A stretch of DNA of 64,000 nt, taken from the NCBI GenBank assembly GCA_905221605.1, contig CAJNDS010000065.1, forward strand, positions 176,001 to 240,000, read 5' to 3'. Source of the stretch: Symbiodinium natans (lineage: Eukaryota > Sar > Dinophyceae > Suessiales > Symbiodiniaceae). Shown piece after piece: positions 56,401 to 64,000 of the stretch. Numbering within the stretch: the first letter of the stretch is position 1; each line of letters starts with the position of its first letter. Below the pieces are notes generated by a model, which was not told the origin of the DNA, searched no databases, and was given only the letters and a program-made list of their open reading frames with translations. Made by a program: the position numbers and the translations under genes.

Positions 56401-57660
56401 CACACCGGACGCAGAGCTTCCAAGTGCTACGGCACCAGGAGCGAGGAGGAGGCAGAGGGCGTCATCGACGCGCTGCTTTGGAACCTGGCGAGCCAGCGAG
56501 ACCGACTGCGAAGGGCCAAAGGGACACGCAGAACGAGCAAGGCCCTCATCCAGCAGTTCTCGAAAAAGAAGACACACAGCAATGGCAACGAGGGAGAGCA
56601 GCCCTGGGACCACTTGGCCGACTCCGCGGAACACAACAACATGACGGCGGAGGATGACAAGGTGACCTGGGTTCAAGGACGTAAGCGCAAGCGAGGGGAC
56701 CGCGGAACCACAGAAACGAGGAGATGGAGAGAGTCGCAGGACCACGAAGTCGAGCTGGAAATCGAGGAGCAATGAAGAGTAGAGGCGGAGGGCGCGGAAG
56801 AGGACGAGCGCCAGGCCGAATGGGAACGAGACTGCACGCTACACGAGGAGTGGCAAAAGAACATCGACAACTACATCAAGGAAAAAAATGGCTCATGTCC
56901 GAAGTGACCATGGCCCTCAACAGGTGGCTATAGGAGCTTACCTTGCATCGACGGACCCCACGAATACCAACCTTGCCAGGCCCCTCCTGACTCAATTGGG
57001 ACAGGGGGATGGGGGGGCCTCGAGCCGATCGGACCAACAATGTTAGGCAGTGCCAGCACGACCACGACGACCGACCACGACGACCTGGAGCTCGATAACC
57101 AACACCAGGAAAGCCACGAAGAAACCAAGGACCCCCAGACGGACGCCTGACGTCGCCAACGTGTTGGGGGAGAACCATGACGGAGTGGGGAGGCACAGCA
57201 TTTGGACCGCACCACCTGGGGGACCGCCGCCGCAGCCGCCCACAACATCGCGAAGACAGGAAAGGCCGCAGCCCAACTGCCTGAGGCCGTGGAACAGGCC
57301 CAGGGACACCTTTGACTACGCCCGGTTGCTCAAGGAGGCCACAGTATGGAGACGGAGGCTCTTCGAACACACCAACACCGTAAGAGGGCCAGAAGCACCG
57401 ACTACCACGTGGCAGTGCTACCTGGGACAGAGGAGCCGGGGGGCGTCTCGGCATCAAGAAGGGGGGCGTCATCGATGCCGACGTCTGGAGAAAGGTCGTC
57501 CTGGACTGGATCCGCAACTGGGATGCAGCTGCTGACCCCAACGTCCTTGAGTGGGGGGGGCCCATGTCGCAGGGGCCGGGGGGCACAAAACCGACTACCA
57601 GACACCCAGCTCGACAAGGCGAAGCCCGCGAGATGAAACCAGACCAGTGAACTCCGCTTA
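56401..57660 (+). pseudogene. Broken reading frame, unknown protein, shifting through three frames
   Basis: Protein-like text continues for about 1.2 kb but changes frame repeatedly. The first frame is open from 56401 (for example EGVIDALLWNLASQRDRLRR, TSKALIQQFSKKKTHSNGNE) to an in-frame TGA at 56773. It continues in the same frame (RQAEWERDCTLHEEWQKNID) to 56907. A seven-A run at 56882-56888 marks a shift to KWLMSEVTMALNRW. Later segments in other frames include AYLASTDPTNTNLARPLLTQ, HNIAKTGKAAAQLPEAVEQA, TFDYARLLKEATVWRRRLFE and VIDADVWRKVVLDWIRNWDA. There is no family match from memory. Either an ageing element or uncorrected homopolymer indels would explain it. Confidence 0.55.
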
Positions 57661-57866
57661 GTGGGCAGCCACCCGGGGGCCCTCCAAAAACACCAATGAG
57701 TCGTTTCGGGGGTTTCTTCTTTCACCAGAGGACAGAGCGGCGGGCCACTGCGGCCGGGGGCTCCTTTCGGGGGTCCTCTTCGCTGGGTAGAATCGGGTAG
57801 AAGAAGAGAGACCCGCGTCCAACCGAGCTAGTCGGGGCAGGCGCACAGCGACAAACCTCGCCCCCA

Positions 57867-58215
57867 CGCCCCCAAGAAAGAAAGAAAGAAAGAAAGACGT
57901 GAGAGTTCCCCTTATTTGTGGTCTAGCTCCGGGTGTTTTTGGGGATCGGATATGGGGGAACTCCAAACAGTCGGGTCAGAACCCTCGCTGCGAAATTTCA
58001 CCGAGACTGGACTTGGTCTGGGCGCGCCCAGTGCGCGGGGGCCTTCCGAGCTCCTCAAGCCCCGTAGAAGAAGCAGAAGAAGAAGAAGAAGAAGAAGAAG
58101 AAGAAGAAGAAGAAGAAGAAGAAGAAGAAGAAGAGAGAGGATCGTGGCAAGGATCGTGGGGGCCCCCGGGCCCTCATGCCCCCAAGAAAAGAGAGAGAGA
58201 GAGAGAGAGAGGGGA
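57867..58215. repeat. AAAG, GAA and GA repeats with GC-rich core
   Basis: (AAAG)n at 57873-57896. After about 120 bp of unique text comes a core (CGCGCCCAGTGCGCGGGG... CTCCTCAAGCCCCGTAGAAG), then (GAA)n at about 58075-58135 and (GA)n at 58186-58211. The part order repeats that at 55020-55170. Reading frames across the GAA run are Arg, Glu or Lys (plus) and Leu or Ser (minus) strings. Confidence 0.85.
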
Positions 58216-58319
58216 GTCAGCATACTCTACAGGGTGGGACGTTGTGGGGGGAAGGTCGTCGCATACAGCAATCTCTCGGGGAAAGAGAATACGCCCAGGC
58301 CAGGCAGTCTAAATGTTGA

Positions 58320-58671
58320 GTTTCACTTCGGAACCGCGCGGCTGCATGTGGGGTCCCCTGAGCCCCTCAAGCCCCGAAGAGAAGAAGAAAAACAGGGGGA
58401 GGGGGACATCTTTGACGATACAGTGGGGGCCCTGGGCACAGACTGTGAGACAACAGGGGAACCCCTGAGAGCAGCGACCTTTAACCGACACCCCCCACAC
58501 GGAAACTACTATGGAGCCTGCCGGCTCAAGGCAGCTGGCGGACGAACCAGAAACCGCCGAAGACCGGGAGAGTTTCCGCTCGGACAGAGAACCATTTTTC
58601 CTTCGCGGCCGGGTTCCCCGCACCGGGGGGCGCAGAAGAAGAAGAAGAAGAAGAAGAAGAAGAAGAAGAAG

Positions 58672-58702
<31 letters not shown>
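58320..58702. repeat. Second GC-core copy and (GAA)n array
   Basis: CCCCTGAGCCCCTCAAGCCCCG followed by a short GAA-rich stretch lies at 58355-58395. A longer perfect (AGA)n array lies at 58631-58702. Between them, about 230 bp are unique with open frames but no recognised protein. Confidence 0.8.
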
Positions 58703-58703
<1 letters not shown>

Positions 58704-59517
58704 GAAGAGAGACAAACTGCCGAACACCGGGCTTGTATTTGCATGCTCTGGTATGATGGTGTAATGCATTCTTGTTTGTTTCCTGCACGGCATAAGTTGC
58801 TGAGAGTCATATTCTTTGGCCGGCCCTTCGGGATCCCATGTCGCAAGTGTTCGCAAGAGTTCGCATGTGAGGTGAGGCACATGGAGTGACTTGGCGGGCT
58901 TGCAAACTCCGGCAGCAGGCAGGAAGCCTGGACAGCGGGCGTGTGAAAAGAAGTAGGCGAACACTGGGACTTTTCAAGTGTATTTCTACTTTGTTTTTGC
59001 TCAGTCGCAATTTGGCAATTTGGGTTTACTGTGTTCTGCTTACTTTCGAAAACTTCTTCTGCTAGGCTCCACCGGTTTGAAGAAGCTCCCACACTGGGGA
59101 CGCTTCCGTGCGAGTGGGCCCGCAGCGACTGCGAAGCCTAAGGGGGAAGCCTCAACCCGAGAGCATGGTTGGAGTATCGGGTGGGCAAAGAAACGAAGCA
59201 AGCAGCTGCCCAAACATTTGGAACATGTTGTCAACACAAGGCCCCCCGGCAGAGTTCCACGGCAGATCACAGCAAGCCCCCAACCCCCGGCACTGAATGA
59301 CGTCAAGGGTGGCTGTATAGAACTGGGTGGCCGTTACAGGAAATTGTTGTAGTGTAGGAACCGTTGGAGCCAGCGACCGGAACGACGTGAACCAGCAACC
59401 GCAGCCACGGAGAGTTAACACAGGAACCCCTTCCAACGCATCACTAGGGTGCTTTGCAAAGAGCCCTTAGCCAGACCCACGCGATCCCATGCGCGAACCG
59501 TAAACCCTGCATAGCAG
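58703..59517. other. No recognisable gene
   Basis: Only short frames on both strands, including 58978-59352 plus, with no domain or splice pair. Confidence 0.35.
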
Positions 59518-59964
59518 ATGGTTCGGGACACTGTTCACAGGCCCCTGGGGAGCGAATTGGTCAGAAGAGAAGAAGGTAAAGCGAATCTCACAAGTCCTGC
59601 CAAACCCCATAAACCCTTGCTGGTGGCTGTTGAAGTAAACAGCATGAACTTAGCGGCAGACGCCCTGAAGATTCCCTTGGTCTGTGTCAAGAAGCGCGGT
59701 TTGGAACATGAACTGAGCAGTAGACACCCTCAAAATTCACATGACATGTCTGAAGAAGGGCATGTTCTGTCACGACTTGGAAAAGCAGTGGCAAAACTCA
59801 CAAGGTACGCGTCGAGAAGGACATGTTCTTTCACAGTTTGGAAAGCTTTGTCTTCAGAATGCGAGGGAACAGCAGTGAACAGCACAACAGAGAGGCAGAC
59901 GCCCTCGATTTTTGCATGGCCTGCGTCAAGACATGTTCCGATTTGGAAGGCGAAATGCGAATAA
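59518..59964 (+). CDS. Unrecognised 148-aa frame overlapping a tandem array
   Basis: The frame starts MVRDTVHRPLGSELVRREE and immediately meets a good donor, GAAGAAG|GTAAAGC, at about 59576, so the first 19 codons could be a real N-terminal exon. Beyond that it enters the decayed tandem repeat at 59635-60115, whose copies are in other frames. No family is recognised. I treat the downstream part as chance reading. Confidence 0.2.
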   Translation: MVRDTVHRPLGSELVRREEGKANLTSPAKPHKPLLVAVEVNSMNLAADALKIPLVCVKKRGLEHELSSRHPQNSHDMSEEGHVLSRLGKAVAKLTRYASRRTCSFTVWKALSSECEGTAVNSTTERQTPSIFAWPASRHVPIWKAKCE

Positions 59965-60115
59965 ACGGCAAGCATCATGAACTGTGCGACAGACGTCTTC
60001 AAAATTGACATGGTACGATTTACATGGTACGTGTTCCTTCACGAATCAGAAGGCAGCTGCCTGAGAAGGGCGAAAGCACAGCAGCAAATAGCATGAATTG
60101 AGCAGCGCCCGTTCC
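59635..60115 (+). repeat. Decayed tandem array of a 75-130-bp protein-like unit
   Basis: Four to five diverged copies share the order AGCATGAACTGAGCAG, CAGACGCCCTCAAAATT, CACATG, TGTCAAGAAG, GACATGTTCTTTCACG and TTTGGAAGGC. They start near 59640, 59705, 59880 and 59965, with partial copies near 59815 and 60090. In the best frame the unit reads like ADALKIHMACVKKDMFFHDL, and copy 2 is open as VDTLKIHMTCLKKGMFCHDL, so the array may come from tandem duplication of an exon. The other copies carry indels and stops. Confidence 0.65.
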
Positions 60116-60935
60116 GCACAACAAACCTTGGATGCCGCCTCGACGCACTGCAAACTAGCGGCTGGCGGTGTCGACCTGTGCCCGGCTTGGATGGTCTTTA
60201 GTTTCAACATCCTAGGCGTGCATTCCATTTCTTCGGGGAAGATTGCAGGCAGGACTTTAGAACCTAGGGTAGATACTGGTAGGCTTAGCAGGTGAGGAGC
60301 AGCTGACGAGCAGGGCTTTCATTGGCGCTTTGATCTGTGGCACGCGGGAGAACGGTCCTTGCACGTAAAGCCCTGAAGCGTTCAAGAGCCGTGCGTCTGT
60401 TTGGTTTGTCATAGCCTTCAGGAAATACTGTTGTTTGACCAAAATGTTTTCACAGGCAGTGAGAGTGTAGTAACATATGTTTGACCGGCGCATTTTTTTC
60501 CACAGGACCTGTCTTGAAGGCTTGGGATTCCCAACTGTCCTGAGCCGTCCAGTCGAACTGAGTTGAACCCGCAGGCCCGAAAAAGAGTCACTCATGAAAA
60601 CTTGGTAACTCTCTTGTCACACCTTTTTCAACCTATCTGTCGCCTTCGTGAAACACGGTCGTCGCGATGTCGGCTTTGTCCGTTGAGTATATGGCATCGA
60701 CGCCAAGCGCAGAAAGCCAAAGCCACAGTTCAAACTTCAAAATAAGAGACCAGGACGGCAGGTTAGCTTATGCACATATAATAATTAAGTTGCTTATTTT
60801 AAGGGGCTGCGCCCATTGGCTTGCAGCGCAGGCAGAAGCTCGAGGCTGCCACCAATGCTGCAAACCGGGAAAGGGGGGCGTGCGCGCGCGCCCCCCCGGC
60901 GCGCGTCTTTTCACGATGGGGTCAGCTGTAGGCTT
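60116..60935. other. No recognisable gene
   Basis: Short frames only. A GC-rich palindrome-like patch (GCGCGCGCGCCCCCCCGGCGCGCG) lies at about 60883-60905, just before the GT/G-rich tract. Confidence 0.35.
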
Positions 60936-61263
60936 TCATAGTCGGGGGTGGTGGGGGGTGGGTGGGGTGGGGGGTGGGGTGGGGTGGGGTGGGGTGGGGG
61001 TGGTGGGGGTAAACACTGCACGAAGCGTGGCACCCGCAAGCGCTGCAATGATGGGATGAGAAGGGGGGATGAGGGTGGTGGAGGCGCTGGGGTATGGGCA
61101 TGTGTTCAGGGGAGGGGTGGGAGGGGGAGGGGAGCAAGTGGAGAGCCGGTGGGGGTGGCGGGGGTTTGGGCATGCACTGGAGCCCTTACAAACACTGCAT
61201 TTTCACGAAAAGGGGTTGCGTGGAGCCTGTAGGGGTTTCACGAAGAGGGGGCGGGGGGGGGGG
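60936..61263. repeat. GGGGT-rich tracts
   Basis: GGTGG/GGGGT repeats at 60940-61010 and looser G-rich text to 61263, with many runs of three or more G that could form G-quadruplexes. A phrase ending in AAACACTGCA, followed at differing distances by a GATGAGAGGGG-like word, recurs at about 61010, 61190 and 61275, indicating a diverged tandem unit. Confidence 0.8.
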
Positions 61264-61634
61264 GCTTCTTAAACACTGCATGCTGGGATGAGAGGGGGTG
61301 TGCAGATGAGGGCGGTGGGTGAGGGTTTTGAAGCGGCCACTAAGGGAGTAGGGCGATGAGCGAGAATGGGTCTTCACTGACGCCTCCCCCGCTCCAGCGG
61401 GACGTGACTTACGTTGGACTTACGAATGTGGTTCATATGCAATGTGTAAGTTACGTGCAAGAACATACGTCTATGGCAAGAGAATCCAAGAAGCGCACAT
61501 TCCGACAGGCCATTAGCAAAACCCAAGAACTCGATTTTTGAGCAGAGTGACACGGCCTTTTGCACTTCTTTGTTTTTCTTTTTGCGACCTTGCAATTCGC
61601 AGTTTACAAGTAGGACACAAGAAACTTATAAACC

Positions 61635-62316
61635 ATGTATAGCGAACCGGCCGTGCTGGTGAAACAAGGTCACTATTACGGGCGCAAGTCAGCTCAAGTT
61701 GAGCTTTTGCTTTTGGAGAGCTTCAGGAATGTATTCTACTCTTTCCAACCTCTATACAAGAGCAATTGTCCCCGCGTCGAGTTAAAGGGCAGTGGAAGCA
61801 ACATCATCCGGTAGGTATGCTGCTCCCCCCTCCACCATCCTCCACACCAACCTTTGCTTGTTCAATCTGGCACAGATTGTAGATTGCCGTGCGGAACAAC
61901 ATGACTATCTACAAGCTGCATTGGCGCATTGTGAGTATGGAAAGTCGGGTATTGCCAGCAGCAACCGCTCGAACAAGAAGGAATCTCGTATTCAGACAAT
62001 TGTACTGCAGTAGCACATTTAACAAGCGATGATGCATATGATTTTTGAACATGTGCAGAGCCAGGATTCAACTTATGAAAGTGCCATGGCTGCTCGGCAT
62101 GCCTCAACGTGTTGCACCGGCTCCCAAGCCTCCGCTGTGGCTTCGCGGCCGAAGTTCTTGGCCACGCAATGCCACGCATACCATCAGTGCAGGTTCAACG
62201 TAAGCATCTGCCGTCCACAGCGTTCCTTTAACCTTAATTTTAGTTCACTTCCATTGGTTTTTGGGGCATCCTTGCAGGGCATCCTTTCCCACATAAGCCT
62301 TGCAGCTGTGCCAAAG
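61635..62316 (+). CDS. Candidate multi-exon gene, unknown product (best third gene)
   Basis: An ATG at 61635 opens 59 codons of clearly protein-like text: MYSEPAVLVKQGHYYGRKSA, then VELLLLESFRNVFYSFQPLY, then KSNCPRVELKGSGSNIIR. A strong donor, ATCCG|GTAGGTATG, overlaps the TAG stop. Further splice-bounded segments follow: 61876-61930 (IVDCRAEQHDYLQAALAHC), 62059-62192 (SQDSTYESAMAARHASTCCT..., ending TGCAG|GTTCAA) and 62278-62316 (GILSHISLAAVPK, between TTGCAG and AAAG|GTAGGC). The 297-codon frame beginning at 62029 includes the last two by read-through. A GA donor after LAHC would join segments 2 and 3 in phase; the other junctions are unresolved. No family is recognised. Confidence 0.45.
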
Positions 62317-62429
62317 GTAGGCACGTTCACAGCAGATATTGACCAGCATGGTGAGCCTTGCAAGTATCTGGTGACACGGCTAACAGGCGAGCCTCCAAGC
62401 ATTCCTGAAGCAAAGAAGGCGGATCGAAC

Positions 62430-62535
62430 GAGAGAGAGGGCGAGAGAAATGACACTTGGGACTGGCGCGCCCCTCGGGGCAGCTCCTCCTTCGGGGGGGG
62501 CTAAGCGTGTGGAGAGAGAGAGAGAGAGAGAGAAA
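62430..62535. repeat. GA-rich composite repeat, diverged copy
   Basis: GAGAGAGGGCGAGAGAAATG, then GGCGCGCCC...CAGCTCCTCC and (GA)n at 62515-62533. The same order of GA run, GCGCGCC core and GA run as at 55020 and 57990-58211, without the GAA array. Confidence 0.55.
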
Positions 62536-62632
62536 TGGCAACACGTGCGCAAAAAGACAGACAGCAAGAACGAAACAAACGGCGCACGATGGCGCACGCA
62601 CCTAGCCACACCCCTGCCAATAAGATTGTCAC

Positions 62633-63345
62633 GTGCCACAGCCAATCCGCCACTGGACAACCTTTGCACAAGTTGTACACAGGTGCGCGACTGCGCGGGG
62701 GCTCTGCGCTTCCCCAAGGAAGAGAATCACAGGTTGCAACTCTGCGGAAGTACCGACTCCACTAGCAATATTGATGGATCTGATGCCCTCAGATGTTTCC
62801 GAGCTGAGGGCGCAGGGGAGGGTAGTTTTCAGGAGGTTGTTCAGTTTGGGGGCCAATGCCTGTTAAGCTATGCCCAGTTTCGAGACGGTTGTGATCTCAG
62901 GGCTTGTTCTGGGTCGGTTTGAGGTCGTGTGCTGGACGTGTTGGGTGTATGCTGTTGGAATTCTGCTTTGGGTTTGGGAACATGGGGTTGCCCTTTGCCA
63001 CCAAGACCAAACTGTCCTTTCCTACTGGAGCCTTGCCTGCGCGTGCGCTAGCGTGAGAGTCGAAACTGCTGTGCTTGCGAGGTTCGTGCTCATCCCAGTA
63101 CTTCCAAAAAATGAAACCTGTGCGTGAAAATCCTTTTGAGATCAGTGGGTGTCAGCAGAACAAGAAGCGCGAACACAGTGAACCCATCAGAGAGGACCCA
63201 GGAGAATGTCAGGACAGCGAAGCATAGCATAGCCAAGCCACCACTGCCTGAAAGCCCTTCCGTGATCCCAGGGAACTACGGAGGGACCTCCTGCACGACC
63301 TCTCGCTGGAAGAGGCCTGACTCTCGTGTGTTTGTCAAGACTTAA
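62633..63345. other. Unresolved open frames
   Basis: Near 62770-62880 two plus frames and one minus frame are all protein-like (for example DLMPSDVSELRAQGRVVFRR on the plus strand). They may hold a later exon of the gene at 61.6 kb, but no junction could be fixed. The rest of the interval shows short frames only. Confidence 0.25.
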
Positions 63346-64000
63346 AAAGTTTCAGGTGACAACTGGGCTTTGTACGGCCTTCTTGCCGGGTACGTTTGCA
63401 ACAGAGTGACAGCCACTTCTCAGACCCCAAGTTTTGTGACACGACTTCTCCATATCGTTGTGATTTGTTGCTGCGTTGGCTCTGCAACTTAACTCTCTTT
63501 GTTGTTGCTGCTGTTATTGCTGTTGTTGCTCCGACAAATCACAAAAGCCTCCGAGGGCGCCTCCGAGTTTGCATCTAGGGGGTTTCAGGGGGGGCTCCGG
63601 GTGTGCCACAAGAAGGCCAAATCCCGAGATGGCGAGGGTCGTGGAGAGTTTTTTCGCTGCGCGACACTGTGCCCCAAACTGGCGACATCGCAAATAGACC
63701 ATCCCCTTAGAAATGCCCATGATCAGAGCAAGTCTACACCTCAAATTTTGGCGGACACGGATAGAGTTTCTGTAGCTGTTTGAGAGACGCTGTGCCCGGG
63801 ATTGGGAGCCGTGTCGCGAGTGCTGTCCCCACACCTTAGAACGGCGTGCATAGAAACTAGCGCCCACCGTCGCATTGGAGGTGCGCATCGCGTCTGCTAA
63901 ACTGTTCCACTCTGTTGCTCTGTGCTCCATTGCTCCGTTGCTCCGTTGCTCCGCGCCCGCTCTCCATTGCACACGGAATAGTGATGCTCCGTGCTCCGTT
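63346..64000. other. No recognisable gene
   Basis: Contains (TTGTTGCTGC)-like triplets at 63499-63535 and a TCCGTTGCTCCGTTGC short repeat near 63930-63955, with a similar word at the window end. No supportable exon. Confidence 0.35.

Noticed and set aside
57899..58788. Arg-, Glu- or Leu-rich frames across the GAA arrays
   Set aside because: Simple-repeat translation. The flanking parts do not form a coherent protein.

Overview
The window looks like nuclear DNA of a dinoflagellate, most likely of the Symbiodiniaceae/Suessiales kind. I infer this from what can be read. Genes are split into very short exons. Several introns start with GA or GC rather than GT. Two recognisable genes lie head to tail on one strand. 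There is an interstitial TTTAGGG array, and most of the 64 kb is non-coding sequence full of microsatellites and minisatellites. I see no rRNA, tRNA, CRISPR array, bacterial operon or prophage. I cannot name the species.

The 46.6-55.0 kb block is the clear gene region. Two plus-strand genes can be assembled exon by exon from family motifs and matching intron phases. The first (about 46.62-51.55 kb, roughly 15 exons) encodes an endonuclease/exonuclease/phosphatase (EEP) protein of the CCR4/nocturnin-like group, with all its metal-site motifs present (TYN, CLQE, TYHMPC, AGDFN, TLDYIF, SDH). The second (about 52.1-55.0 kb) encodes a P-loop sulfotransferase-like protein (Sulfotransfer_4 type), from a GPPRTGT loop to a DGW...PFPYVDD tail. 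A few internal exons of each remain unplaced. Two introns (94 and 99 bp) are bracketed by 7-bp direct repeats like insertion target-site duplications, which suggests introner-type intron gain.

Elsewhere I see only isolated candidate exons or unrecognised reading frames: 4.1, 6.5, 26.3, 27.8, 36.0-36.6, 37.3, 44.5-44.9 and 61.6-62.3 kb on the plus strand, and 18.7-19.1 kb on the minus strand. The 61.6-62.3 kb group is the best candidate for a third real gene. At 56.4-57.7 kb a protein-like reading frame jumps between the three plus frames and crosses in-frame stops. It is either a decayed element or a sequence with uncorrected homopolymer indels.

Repeats fill the rest. The main ones are GT/GTGTGG/GAGT arrays (7.3-7.7 kb), a palindromic CTTCGTCGAA minisatellite (8.65-8.92 kb), CTG/CTA/ACT-rich tracts (11.8-12.3 and 19.6-20.1 kb), a G tract (20.2-20.4 kb), a 1.4-kb polypyrimidine block with about 80 copies of an 8-bp unit (32.0-33.5 kb), a 42-bp minisatellite whose length keeps frame (38.03-38.2 kb), TTTAGGG repeats (40.18 kb), a cluster of direct and inverted repeats inside the last EEP intron (50.6-51.0 kb), GA/GAA-rich composite repeats (55.0-58.7 kb), a protein-like decayed tandem array (59.6-60.1 kb) and GT/G-rich tracts (60.9-61.3 kb). 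Many long reading frames in these stretches are artefacts of the repeats and are not annotated as genes.
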